A stretch of DNA of 19,268 nucleotides from the NCBI GenBank assembly GCA_046732795.1, contig JBKPNV010000229.1, forward strand, positions 1 through 19,268. The letters are read 5' to 3'. Positions 1 through 7,826 of this stretch are shown here, in pieces. Numbering within the stretch: position 1 is the first letter of the stretch; every line of letters begins with the position of its first letter. Position numbers and translations under genes: made by a program. The notes under the pieces were generated by a model, which did not search any database, had not been told where the DNA came from, and worked only from the letters and a program-made list of their open reading frames with translations. The stretch comes from Gp6-AA40 sp046732795. GTDB taxonomy: Bacteria > Acidobacteriota > Vicinamibacteria > Vicinamibacterales > UBA2999.

Positions 1-130
1 CGACGCGCAGCAGTACGCGACCATTGAGCGCGCGTGCGACGCCCCAGACGTAGATCGCGTTGACGACATGTCCCAGATGCAGGTAGCCCGTAGGCGACGG
101 CGCGAAGCGTGTAATCAGAGGCGCGGTCAC
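1..130 (-). CDS. Glutamyl-tRNA synthetase-like (GluQRS-type) protein, N-terminal part only
   Basis: Minus-strand reading from GTG at 130 gives about 43 residues that run off the left edge. They begin TAPLITRFAPSPTGYLHLGH, which is the class I Glu/Gln-tRNA synthetase start: the FAPSPTG glutamate/ATP-binding motif followed by the HIGH-type motif HLGH. The continuation (VVNAIYVWGVARALNGRVLLRV) fits the first Rossmann strand and helix. In full-length enzymes this fold activates glutamate with ATP. GluQRS, which lacks the anticodon domain, puts glutamate on queuosine of tRNA-Asp, while GluRS charges tRNA-Glu. The fragment cannot separate these; HLGHxxNA looks more GluQRS-like, which is inference. 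A TTG at 151 could extend the N-terminus. It is divergent from aat with a gap of about 57 bp, so a shared bidirectional promoter region is likely. Confidence 0.8.
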   Translation of the reverse strand, partial: MTAPLITRFAPSPTGYLHLGHVVNAIYVWGVARALNGRVLLRV

Positions 131-187
131 GCTGGCCGCGAGTGTTGTCAAGTCTGGACGGAGGAGAGGATTGATAATCAAGGATAC

Positions 188-898
188 GTGATTCCTTTTC
201 TCAGCCTCCACGATCCATTTCCGCCAGTCGCGCATGCGCTGAAGGATCCGAATGGCCTGCTGGCAGCAGGCGCCGATCTTTCAACGGAGCGGCTGCTCGA
301 TGCCTACGCCAAGGGCATCTTTCCCTGGTTTGGCGATGATGACCCGGTGCTGTGGTGGAGTCCGGACCCTCGCATGGTGATGTTCACGACCGAGGTTCAC
401 GTCTCGCGCTCGCTGCGCAAGACGATCCGCTCCGGCAGGCTGCAGGTCACGTTCGACAACTGCTTCGGGCAGGTCATGAGAGGGTGCGCCGAGCCTCGAC
501 GCGGTCAGGACGGGACGTGGATCACGGATGAGATGGCGTATGCCTACCAGCGTCTGTTCGACATCGGCTGCGCGCACTCGGTCGAGGTCTGGCAAGCCGG
601 TCAACTGGTCGGCGGCGTGTATGGCGTGAGCCTCGGTCGCATGTTTTTCGGCGAGTCGATGTTCAGTCGTGTGTCCGATGCGTCGAAGGTCGGGTTGGTC
701 GCGCTGGTGAAACAGATCGAACGGTGGGGCTTCACATGCGTGGATTGCCAGATGTCCACGGCCCACCTCGCATCACTCGGCGCTCGCGAGATCCCACGCG
801 CCACGTTTCTGCGCGACATCCGTCCCCTCGTGCGGCAAACCCCGGTGCCGTCGCCGTGGCGATTCGACGAAGACCTTCTAGGTACAATATGTACGTAG
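188..898 (+). CDS. aat: Leucyl/phenylalanyl-tRNA--protein transferase
   Basis: Cytoplasmic Aat moves Leu or Phe from aminoacyl-tRNA to proteins with N-terminal Lys or Arg, creating a primary N-degron read by ClpS. GTG at 188 is chosen because family members begin MIPFLSxxDPFPP, as here (VIPFLSLHDPFPP). It gives 236 aa, close to the 234 aa of the E. coli enzyme. AAGGA (180-184) lies just before the GTG, and a stronger purine run (GGAGGAGAGG, 160-169) is rather far. An in-frame ATG at 68 would add 40 Arg-rich residues and run into the divergent synthetase gene. Family motifs: GLLAAGADLS, GIFPWF, WWSPDPR (56-62), GTWI, the FFGESMFS stretch (about 153-160) followed by DASK, and CQMSTAHLASLGAREI near the C-terminus. 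All the expected blocks are present, so the enzyme should be active. It is followed by clpS and clpA, its functional partners. Confidence 0.96.
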   Translation: MIPFLSLHDPFPPVAHALKDPNGLLAAGADLSTERLLDAYAKGIFPWFGDDDPVLWWSPDPRMVMFTTEVHVSRSLRKTIRSGRLQVTFDNCFGQVMRGCAEPRRGQDGTWITDEMAYAYQRLFDIGCAHSVEVWQAGQLVGGVYGVSLGRMFFGESMFSRVSDASKVGLVALVKQIERWGFTCVDCQMSTAHLASLGAREIPRATFLRDIRPLVRQTPVPSPWRFDEDLLGTICT

Positions 899-956
899 GC
901 CGGGTCCTGGCGTGTGGACCCGGCCCGCAGCACGGGTCCTGCTGTGGGCCCGGCGG
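899..956. repeat. REP-like double hairpin between aat and clpS
   Basis: Directly after the aat stop there is a perfect 9-bp inverted repeat, GCCGGGTCC (899-907) with GGACCCGGC (916-924), and an 8-nt loop. A second stem follows, CGGGTCC (933-939) with GGGCCCG (946-952), with one G-T wobble. There is no T-run, so a classical rho-independent terminator is unlikely. The same two-hairpin layout recurs at 11872-11928, which points to a dispersed palindromic element. It may moderate read-through from aat into clpS-clpA or protect the aat 3' end; that role is inference. Confidence 0.7.
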
Positions 957-965
957 ACATGGCCT

Positions 966-1295
966 GTGAGTCACGAGACATCCTCATCGACGCTGACCGA
1001 CTCGCGCAGCGATCAGAAGCTCGAGCGCCCGCAGATGTGGCGGGTGCTGCTGCACAATGACGATTACACCACCCAGGAGTTCGTGGTGTGGGTGCTCGAA
1101 TCGGTGTTTCGGAAGCCGCGCCCGGAAGCGGTCGAGGTCATGATGCACGTGCACTTAGCGGGCATTGGTATCGCCGGCATCTACACGCACGACGTCGCTG
1201 AGACGAAACTGAAAAAGACGAGACAGATGGCCGAGGAGCAGGAGTTTCCGCTCCTTGTCACGATGGAGCCGGACGCAGGTCCAGAACATGAGTAA
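966..1295 (+). CDS. clpS: ATP-dependent Clp protease adaptor ClpS
   Basis: ClpS binds N-terminal Leu, Phe, Tyr or Trp of N-degron substrates and delivers them to ClpA. The frame is open further upstream, but GTG at 966 (SHETSSS...) gives 109 aa, matching the usual size of about 106 and starting after the hairpin element. The conserved core begins near residue 24: MWRVLLHNDDYTTQEFVV, then HVHLAGIGIAG and YTHDVAETK. N31, D32, D33 and H63 match the E. coli residues that hold the substrate alpha-amino group and line the pocket. The position of the E. coli gatekeeper Met40 is Gln37 here, which may alter tolerance for side chains at the pocket rim. The stop overlaps clpA by 8 nt, so adaptor and unfoldase are translationally coupled. 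No strong Shine-Dalgarno is visible at the GTG. Confidence 0.95.
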   Translation: MSHETSSSTLTDSRSDQKLERPQMWRVLLHNDDYTTQEFVVWVLESVFRKPRPEAVEVMMHVHLAGIGIAGIYTHDVAETKLKKTRQMAEEQEFPLLVTMEPDAGPEHE

Positions 1296-3525
1296 GACGC
1301 CAGTACCCTTCGCGCCGGAAACACTCGAGACGATCCAACGGGCATTTCGCATGGCGGCAGACCGTCGTCATGAAGAGGTCGGCCTCGAGCATCTGCTCCT
1401 CGCGATTACCGACGAGCCGCAGGCGCGGCGAGTGTTGACCGGATGCGGCGCCAACCTCGAGGTCTTACGCCGCCAGCTGACCGATATCCTCGCGAAGGCG
1501 TTCACGCCGGTGGCGGCGCCCACCGTCATCGAGCCGGAGCCGACGCTCGGATTCGACCGCGTCATTCAGCAGGCGATGATGCACGCGGTGTCGTCGAGCG
1601 CCAAGCATGTCGAGAGCGGAAGTCTGCTCGTCTTTCTGCTCCAGGAGGAGAACAGTCACGCGGCCTACTTCCTGCGCTCGCAGGGTGTCGAGCGGCTGCT
1701 GCTGCTCCGTGTGTTGTCTCACGGTGGCAGGTCCGAGCCGGCGACCACTCCCGCCGCGGAGCCGGGTGCGCCGTCCACCGATCCTCTTCAGGTGTATGCA
1801 GCGGATCTCGTCGCCCGCGCTGCGGCGGGCCAGATCGACCCTCTTATCGGGCGGGTGCTCGAGATCGAGCGCATGGTTCAGGTGCTGTGCCGTCGACGCA
1901 AGAACAACCCGCTGCTGGTTGGTGAACCGGGAGTCGGCAAGACGGCTCTCGCCGAAGGGCTGGCGCTCAGAATCCATCAGGGCGAGGTGCCTGAGGTGCT
2001 GAAGGGCGCGCGCGTGTTTGCGCTCGACCTTGGCGCGCTCGTCGCCGGCACCCGGTATCGCGGTGATTTCGAGGAGCGCGTGAAACAGGTGCTCGACCGC
2101 CTCTTGAAGGAAGAGAACGCGATTCTCTTCATCGACGAGATCCATACGCTGGTGGGTGCCGGGGCTGCGTCCGGCGGTGCGATGGATGCAGGAAACCTGC
2201 TCAAGCCCGCGCTGGCGAGCGGTCAGTTGCGGTGCATCGGCTCGACGACCTTCAACGATGTGAAGCAATCGTTCGATCGCGATCGCGCGCTGTCGCGCCG
2301 TTTTCAGAAAATCGACGTGCTCGAACCGTCCGAAGACGAAGCGCTGGATATTCTCAAGGGTCTGCGGCTGCACTACGAGTCGCACCACGGCGTGCAATAC
2401 GACGATGAGGCGTTGGCGGCAGCGGTGGCGCTGTCAGCGCGCCACCTGCAGGACCTGCACCTGCCTGACAAGGCGATCGACGTGCTCGACGAGGCTGGGG
2501 CCGCGCACAAGTTGCTCCCCGCGTCCGCGGCGACCGGTCGGATCGGTGCAGCGCAGATCGAGCAGATCGTCGCGAAGATGGCGCGCGTCCCAGTGCAGAC
2601 GGTGTCGAGCGATGACAAGCGCGCGCTCGAGCGCCTGGACGTCGAGTTGAAGCGCGTGATCTTCGGGCAGGATGGCCCAATCGACGAGGTGGCTTCAGCG
2701 ATCAAGCTATCGCGATCCGGCCTGCGGGCGCCGGACAAGCCGATCGGCAACTTCCTCTTTGCCGGGCCCACCGGTGTGGGCAAGACGGAGCTCGCCCGGC
2801 AGCTCGCGCGCATCATGGGCATCGAGTTCGTGCGCTTCGACATGTCCGAGTACATGGAGAAGCACGCGGTCTCCCGCCTCATCGGCGCGCCTCCTGGATA
2901 CGTGGGCTACGAAGAAGGCGGCTTGCTCATCGACGCCATTCGCAAGACGCCACATGCGGTCCTGTTGCTGGACGAGATCGAGAAGGCTCATCCCGACATG
3001 TTCAGCATTCTGCTTCAGGTCATGGACCACGCGACGCTGACCGACTCCCACGGCCGCAAGGCCGACTTCCGTCACGTCGTCCTCATCATGACCACCAACG
3101 CAGGTGCCCGTGATCTGTCCGACCGTCGTCTCGGATTCGCCGAGCAGGGCAAAGGCGGATCGTCCCGAGGCGCTCTCGAACGGACGTTTACCCCCGAGTT
3201 CCGCAATCGACTGGATGCCACCGTCACATTTGGCGCGCTTGGCACGAGCGAGATCGAGAAGGTCGTCGACAAGCAGATTGACGAAGTGCGGGGCATGGTG
3301 GCGGCAAAGAAGGTCACCATCGTTCTCGACGCCGCGGCACGAGAGTGGCTCGCTCGGAAAGGGTTCGACCGCGCGTTTGGCGCGCGCCCGATGGCGCGCC
3401 TGATCGAGCGGGTGATCAAGAAGCCGCTTTCAGAGATGCTGCTCTTTGGATCGCTCGCCGAGACCGGTGGAGAAGTCCGCATCGCGGTGGAGAACGACGC
3501 GATCAAGCTGGTAAGCGCTGAATGA
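1288..3525 (+). CDS. clpA: ATP-dependent Clp protease ATP-binding subunit ClpA
   Basis: ClpA is the hexameric AAA+ unfoldase that feeds substrates, including ClpS-delivered ones, into ClpP. ATG at 1288 overlaps the clpS stop and gives 745 aa (E. coli 758). Order: Clp N-domain repeats (about 1-145, including HEEVGLEHLLLAI and GSLLVFLL), a Pro/Ala-rich linker, then AAA module 1 with Walker A GEPGVGKT (212-219) and Walker B ILFIDE (279-284). AAA module 2 has Walker A GPTGVGKT (493-500), pore motif GAPPGYVGYEEGG and Walker B VLLLDE (558-563). LGF at 615-617 sits where ClpA carries its IGL ClpP-docking loop, so ClpP partnership is expected. The C-terminal ClpB-D2-type lid has FGARPMARLIE. Both ATPase sites look intact. 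ClpB is excluded because the long coiled-coil M domain is absent. clpP is not in the window. Confidence 0.96.
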   Translation: MSKTPVPFAPETLETIQRAFRMAADRRHEEVGLEHLLLAITDEPQARRVLTGCGANLEVLRRQLTDILAKAFTPVAAPTVIEPEPTLGFDRVIQQAMMHAVSSSAKHVESGSLLVFLLQEENSHAAYFLRSQGVERLLLLRVLSHGGRSEPATTPAAEPGAPSTDPLQVYAADLVARAAAGQIDPLIGRVLEIERMVQVLCRRRKNNPLLVGEPGVGKTALAEGLALRIHQGEVPEVLKGARVFALDLGALVAGTRYRGDFEERVKQVLDRLLKEENAILFIDEIHTLVGAGAASGGAMDAGNLLKPALASGQLRCIGSTTFNDVKQSFDRDRALSRRFQKIDVLEPSEDEALDILKGLRLHYESHHGVQYDDEALAAAVALSARHLQDLHLPDKAIDVLDEAGAAHKLLPASAATGRIGAAQIEQIVAKMARVPVQTVSSDDKRALERLDVELKRVIFGQDGPIDEVASAIKLSRSGLRAPDKPIGNFLFAGPTGVGKTELARQLARIMGIEFVRFDMSEYMEKHAVSRLIGAPPGYVGYEEGGLLIDAIRKTPHAVLLLDEIEKAHPDMFSILLQVMDHATLTDSHGRKADFRHVVLIMTTNAGARDLSDRRLGFAEQGKGGSSRGALERTFTPEFRNRLDATVTFGALGTSEIEKVVDKQIDEVRGMVAAKKVTIVLDAAAREWLARKGFDRAFGARPMARLIERVIKKPLSEMLLFGSLAETGGEVRIAVENDAIKLVSAE

Positions 3526-4154
3526 GCCTGGCCGACCTGCGCCGTGACTACATCGGCCAGCCGCTGAGCGAATCCGAGTCCGAGGCCAATCCGTTCACGC
3601 AGTTCGCGCGCTGGTTCGAACAGGTTCGCGAAACGGAGATCGATCCCACCGCGATGGCGCTGGCGACGGCAACTCGCGATGGGCATCCGTCCGTTCGCAA
3701 CGTGCTGCTCAAGGCTGTCGACGATCGTGGATTCGTGTTCTACACGAACTATCAGAGCCGCAAGGCGCGCGAGATAGAGGACACGGGCCGCGCCAGCCTG
3801 TTGTTTACGTGGCGCAGCCTCGAACGGCAAGTCCGCATCGACGGCACGGTGGAGAAGGTCTCGGCGGCCGAGTCCGATGCATACTTCGCGAGCCGTCCGA
3901 TCGAAAGCCGCTGGAGTGTCTACGCATCCAGACAGAGCGAGGTTGTCGACAGTCGAGACACGCTGGAGTTGTTGTTCAACGCGGCACGTGAGAAGTTCGA
4001 TGATCACGTTCCACGACCGGAATGGTGGGGCGGGTACCGCGTTATTCCGGACGAGTTCGAGTTCTGGCAGGGCCGCCCGAGCCGCTTGCACGATCGGCTG
4101 CGCTATGTGCACCAAGCTGGTGGTACGTGGCGTCGCGAACGCCTCGCGCCCTGA
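3522..4154 (+). CDS. pdxH: Pyridoxine/pyridoxamine 5'-phosphate oxidase
   Basis: PdxH is a cytoplasmic FMN flavoenzyme that oxidises pyridoxine- or pyridoxamine-5'-phosphate to pyridoxal 5'-phosphate, the last step of vitamin B6 synthesis and salvage. The 210-aa product matches the family length (E. coli 218). Visible blocks: MALATATRDGHPSVRNVLLK and GFVFYTNYQSRKAREI (FMN phosphate binding), RASLLFTWRSLERQVRI, ASRQSE, WWGGYRVIPDEFEFWQG, the substrate-binding RLHDR (188-192), and the usual C-terminal RLAP. The segment normally reading like IGAWAS is WSVYAS here, a mild divergence. ATG 3522 overlaps the clpA stop by 4 nt (ATGA), so it is co-translated with clpA. No functional link to proteolysis is known; this looks like operon sharing. 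Its 3' end abuts a decayed acetyltransferase gene on the other strand. Confidence 0.96.
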   Translation: MSLADLRRDYIGQPLSESESEANPFTQFARWFEQVRETEIDPTAMALATATRDGHPSVRNVLLKAVDDRGFVFYTNYQSRKAREIEDTGRASLLFTWRSLERQVRIDGTVEKVSAAESDAYFASRPIESRWSVYASRQSEVVDSRDTLELLFNAAREKFDDHVPRPEWWGGYRVIPDEFEFWQGRPSRLHDRLRYVHQAGGTWRRERLAP

Positions 4155-4159
4155 ATGCG

Positions 4160-4345
4160 CATCTTCCCTCGCTGAGCACGCACTCGACGTAGATCAGCGT
4201 CACCCGCGATAGACGTGCGCCAGACCTCCGCGAATCCACACTTCGCATAGAAGGTGCCGCCACCCGCTCGGCCGTCGAACGCGTCCAGCCGAATCGCACC
4301 GACGGGCCATTCGCGAGCGACGATCGAGAAACGATTGGATGTCCG
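4160..4345 (-). pseudogene. Remnant of a GNAT-family N-acetyltransferase gene (C-terminal part, frameshifted)
   Basis: The 378-bp gap between pdxH and addB has no intact gene. The minus strand, read piecewise, gives a GNAT C-terminus spread over three frames. One frame reads AIRLDAFDGRAGGGTFYAKCGFAEV (about 4234-4308), the strand-helix block with the xxFYxKxGF signature. A second frame continues HVYRG, and a third reads VTLIYVECVL. Concatenated, these resemble the usual ending 'GFxEVGxxxYRGVPLIYFE'. Two single-base losses would explain the order. The N-terminal acetyl-CoA loop could not be traced toward 4500, so the gene is truncated as well as frameshifted. The call rests on visual motif recognition; chance similarity is the alternative. 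Confidence 0.5.
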
Positions 4346-4532
4346 CTTCCGTCGCGAATCCCAGCGACGGGGTTATAGCCGAACTAATCCACCGGGTGAA
4401 TCGACGGCGGGTCTGCCTGCGACACGGATCGAGCCGGGAAAGCCGCCGCCGCGACGATGTCGTGCTAGAGTAGGGCCACTCAGCAGTGCGACGCTGCTGT
4501 TCCGGATGCCCGGCATGGGCCGGGGAAGGCAC

Positions 4533-7500
4533 ATGGCTTTTCGCATTTACGTTTCTTCTCTTGCCGCCGCTCGGCTGGCGATTGCGCGCGACCTGCTGCG
4601 CGCGCGAGACGCGATCACCCCAACGCTCATCATCGGTGCCTCTCGCGGCGCGGCTGATGATCTCGCACGCGCCGTTGCGGCGACCCTGCCTGCAACTTTC
4701 GCCTTGCAGCGGGTCAGCCTGACGCAGCTCGCGGCGCGCAGCGCCATCGTGGCGCTCGCGACCGCCGGACATACGCCGAGCACGTGGCTGGGTGCCGAAG
4801 CGGTCGCGGCCAGAGCCGCATTTGATGCGACGCGACAACGGGCGCTGAAATACTTCGCTCCTGTCGCATCGACACCAGGTTTCCCGCGTGCCCTCGCACG
4901 GACGCTGCAGGAGCTTAGACTCGCCGGCGTCGATGCCCGGCGGCTCCTGCGCGCATCGCGTGGCGGGTCGGATCTGGCGGAGCTGCTCGAGCGAGTCGAG
5001 GAGGCATTCGAGCGCGCCTCGAGCGTCGATCGCGCGGCTTTGTTCCAAGCGGCGACCCAGGCCGTCGCTCGCGTGCATCCGGCGTCGATCGTGGCGTTGA
5101 TCGATCTGCCGCTCGATCGGCGAACCGAAGCGACGTTCATCGAAGCGCTCCTAGCCGGGAGTCAGACTGCGTTTGCCACGATGCCGGCCAGCGATCGTGA
5201 AGGGATTGCTCGGCTCGAGGCCATGGGCGGTCGCGTCGAGATGGTGGGACGCGAGGAACACGCCGGTGATCTCGCCTGTTTGCGCCGTTACCTCTTCGAC
5301 CCCCAAACGCCTCCCATCGAGCGTGAACTCGATGGCTCGCTCACGTTCTTTTCAGCGCCAGGCGAAGGGCGGGAAGCCGTCGAAATCGCGCGGCGAATCC
5401 TGCGCGAGGCTCGCGCCGGCGTGCGCTTCGATGAGATGGCCGTTCTCGTCCGCGCGCCGCAACACTACATCGGCCTCATCGAGCACGCGTTACGGCGTGC
5501 GAAGGTGCCAGCGTGGTTCGGCCGCGGCACGCGACGGCCGTTGACGGCAGGCCGGGCGTTTCTGGCTCTTCTGGCGTGCGCGGCCGAACAATTGTCAGCC
5601 TCGAGATTCGCGGAGTACTTGTCGTTTGCCCAGGTTCCATTGCCCAGCGAGCAGGCAGATGCAAGCTGGGCGGCCTCGCAGGATGAGGCACTCGGTCGCG
5701 TCCGGCCAGCCGTCGAACAAGAACCGAACCCGCAACCCGGAACCCGGACGCCCGAACTGGCGATCCCGAGTCCCGGATCCCGAGTGCCGGATCCCGAGTC
5801 GGAGTCCATCCTCGCAGGAACCCTGCGTGCCCCGTGGCGCTGGGAGGCGCTGATCGTCGACGCTGCCGTCATCGGTCGTGACGCGACGCGCTGGACACGC
5901 CGGTTGGAAGGCAAGCACGCGGAGATCGAACGTCAGATCCGTGAAGCAAGACGAGACGACGGTGGCGACGAGGCCAAGGTAGCGGGACTCAGGCTGGTGC
6001 AGCAGCAACTGGAGTACCTGAAAGCGTTTGCGCTGCCGATCATCGAAGAGATGGCGGCGTGGCCCGCTTCCGCGGCGTGGGGCGAGTGGCTCGACCGGTT
6101 CTCGGCCCTGGCGCCGCGTGTGCTGAAGTCACCGGCCCACGTGCTTCGCGTGCTGGCCGATCTCCGGCCGATGGGCGAAGTTGGCCCTGTCAATCTCGAC
6201 GAAGCGCGGCGTGTGCTTGCCGAGCGGTTGCTGACGATGGAGTCGGAGCCGCCGACGTATCGATATGGGCGCGTGTTCGTGGGGACGCCGGAACAGGCGA
6301 GAGGACGAACGTTCCGAGTCGTGTTCGTTCCTGGCCTCGCCGAGCGCATGTTTCCGCAGAAACCGCGCGAAGACCCGATCATGCTCGACGGCATGCGGGA
6401 AGTCGTGGACCCTGCGCTGCCCGTACAGCGCCAGCGCCTGGCGTCCGAGCGGTTGCTTCTGCAACTGGCGGCCGGCGCCGCCTCGGATCGACTCTACCTG
6501 TCATATCCGCGCATCGAGCTGAGTGAGTCACGCGCGCGCGTGCCCTCGTTCTACGCGCTCGACGTCATGCGCGCCGCGACCGGCCGCGTGCCGCATCACG
6601 ACGAGCTCGAACGGCGAGCGCGCGAGGCAGGCGACGCGACGCTGGCCTGGCCCGCTCCCTCGTCGCCAGACGAGGCAATCGACGATCAGGAGCACGACCT
6701 TGCGGTGCTGCGTCGATTGCTCGACGAGGTCACGCCGGAAGCGGTCAAAGGCCACGCCCACTACCTGCTCAAACTCAACGAGTGCCTCCGCCGCTCCGTC
6801 GTCGACCGATGGGCGCGCGGTCAACGGCGCTGGTCTCCGAGCGACGGGTTGACGCGTGTTCAGCCGTACACGCGGGATGCGTTGGCGGCGCAGCGCCTGG
6901 GTCAGCGATCGTACTCGGCCTCGGCGCTGCAGTTGTTCAGTGCGTGTCCATACCAGTTCGTGCTCTCCGCGATCTACCGGCTCCGTCCCTTTGAGCAGCC
7001 TGAGCCGCTGCAGCATATGGATCCGCTGACACGGGGCAGTCTGTTTCACGAGATTCAAGCCGGCTTCTTCCGCACACTGCAGTCGAGAGGACAACTGCCG
7101 GTGACCGTCGCCACGATCGACGCGGCGCGCGCGGTGCTGGACGTCGTGATCGAGGCTGTCGGCGATCATGCGCACGACGAGTTGGTCCCGGCGGTCGAAC
7201 GAGTATGGCAGGACGAACTCGCGACGATCAGGCGGGACCTGTACGCGTGGCTCGAGTACCTTGCACGCGACGGCGACGAGTGGCTGCCGATCTATTTCGA
7301 GCTTGCGTTCGGATCCGTGCCGGGCGAGCGCGACGAGCACAGCATTCGTGGTGACGTCGTCATCGATGGGCGTTTCAGGCTGCGCGGAGCGATCGACCTC
7401 ATCGAAGAGCACGCGCAGACCAAGGCATTGCGGATCACGGATCACAAGACCGGACGCAAGCCCGATCGCATCGAGAAGGTCCTGATCGGCGGGGGAGCCG

Positions 7501-7826
7501 TGTTGCAGCCGGTCCTGTATTCGATGGCGGTTGAAGCGGCTCTCGAGCGCGAGGTGAGTCACGGCCGGCTGTTCTACTGCACATCGACCGGCAGCTTCTT
7601 TTCACATCCCATTCTTCTGGATGAGCGGTCTCGGGCCGCCGGCCGTGAAGTCCTCGAGGTCATCGATCGTGCGATCGAGACGGGCTTTCTGGCCGCGGCA
7701 CCGACGGAAGACGCGTGCGGCCGTTGCGATTTCCGACCGGTATGCGGATCGGACGTCTTCCGGCGCGTGGCTCGCAAGCCGGCCGAGGCCCTTGCTGACC
7801 TTCTGGCATTGAGGGAGCGTCCATGA
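4533..7826 (+). CDS. addB: AddB-like helicase-nuclease subunit (PD-(D/E)XK nuclease with Fe-S cluster)
   Basis: This is the partner subunit of AddA in the ATP-dependent exonuclease/helicase that resects double-strand breaks for RecA. The frame is open from 4254, but ATG 4533 preceded by GGGGAAGG gives MAFRIYVSSLAAARLAIARD, the usual N-terminal start; length 1097 aa. The position of the AddB Walker A reads LIIGASRGAADD (about 32-43) with no GKT, so ATP binding by this subunit is probably lost. A helicase-like core follows (RTFRVVFVPGLAERMFP). The C-terminal RecB-type nuclease is intact: D955 in GAID and D970/K972 in DHKTG. Four cysteines (C805 in SACPYQF; C1062, C1065, C1071 in CGRCDFRPVC) match the AddB 4Fe-4S staple. 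A Pro-rich linker at about residues 396-425 is encoded by tandem repeats. The stop overlaps addA by 4 nt. Confidence 0.87.
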   Translation: MAFRIYVSSLAAARLAIARDLLRARDAITPTLIIGASRGAADDLARAVAATLPATFALQRVSLTQLAARSAIVALATAGHTPSTWLGAEAVAARAAFDATRQRALKYFAPVASTPGFPRALARTLQELRLAGVDARRLLRASRGGSDLAELLERVEEAFERASSVDRAALFQAATQAVARVHPASIVALIDLPLDRRTEATFIEALLAGSQTAFATMPASDREGIARLEAMGGRVEMVGREEHAGDLACLRRYLFDPQTPPIERELDGSLTFFSAPGEGREAVEIARRILREARAGVRFDEMAVLVRAPQHYIGLIEHALRRAKVPAWFGRGTRRPLTAGRAFLALLACAAEQLSASRFAEYLSFAQVPLPSEQADASWAASQDEALGRVRPAVEQEPNPQPGTRTPELAIPSPGSRVPDPESESILAGTLRAPWRWEALIVDAAVIGRDATRWTRRLEGKHAEIERQIREARRDDGGDEAKVAGLRLVQQQLEYLKAFALPIIEEMAAWPASAAWGEWLDRFSALAPRVLKSPAHVLRVLADLRPMGEVGPVNLDEARRVLAERLLTMESEPPTYRYGRVFVGTPEQARGRTFRVVFVPGLAERMFPQKPREDPIMLDGMREVVDPALPVQRQRLASERLLLQLAAGAASDRLYLSYPRIELSESRARVPSFYALDVMRAATGRVPHHDELERRAREAGDATLAWPAPSSPDEAIDDQEHDLAVLRRLLDEVTPEAVKGHAHYLLKLNECLRRSVVDRWARGQRRWSPSDGLTRVQPYTRDALAAQRLGQRSYSASALQLFSACPYQFVLSAIYRLRPFEQPEPLQHMDPLTRGSLFHEIQAGFFRTLQSRGQLPVTVATIDAARAVLDVVIEAVGDHAHDELVPAVERVWQDELATIRRDLYAWLEYLARDGDEWLPIYFELAFGSVPGERDEHSIRGDVVIDGRFRLRGAIDLIEEHAQTKALRITDHKTGRKPDRIEKVLIGGGAVLQPVLYSMAVEAALEREVSHGRLFYCTSTGSFFSHPILLDERSRAAGREVLEVIDRAIETGFLAAAPTEDACGRCDFRPVCGSDVFRRVARKPAEALADLLALRERP
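5721..5800. repeat. In-frame low-complexity tract with 14-bp tandem repeats inside addB
   Basis: GATCCCGAGT occurs at 5762-5771, 5776-5785 and 5790-5799, an exact 14-bp period (unit GATCCCGAGTCCCG, one variant base, about 2.8 copies). Just upstream (5721-5747) is an AACCC-rich stretch. The tract stays in frame and encodes a Pro/Ser/Glu-rich segment (IPSPGSRVPDPESES) between helicase-like blocks. It looks like simple-sequence expansion or insertion of a dispersed element into a tolerant inter-domain linker. Because 14 is not divisible by 3, gain or loss of one unit would frameshift addB. Confidence 0.8.

Noticed and set aside
68..187. N-terminal extension of Aat from ATG 68
   Set aside because: The extra 40 residues are Arg-rich, not family-like, and overlap the divergent synthetase gene on the other strand; homologs begin at (M/V)IPFLS.
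899..956. Rho-independent terminator after aat
   Set aside because: Strong stems but no T-rich run, and clpS follows at once; the copy at 11872 suggests a dispersed repeat instead.
1465..2397. 310-codon antisense open frame inside clpA
   Set aside because: A GC-rich shadow of a well-conserved gene; the translation shows no domain and there is no ribosome site.
4254..4532. N-terminal extension of AddB of 93 residues
   Set aside because: Low-complexity Arg/Pro-rich sequence with no AddB resemblance, overlapping the acetyltransferase remnant; ATG 4533 has a good ribosome site.
5762..5800. CRISPR array
   Set aside because: The units are contiguous 14-bp tandem repeats with no spacers and lie within a coding frame.
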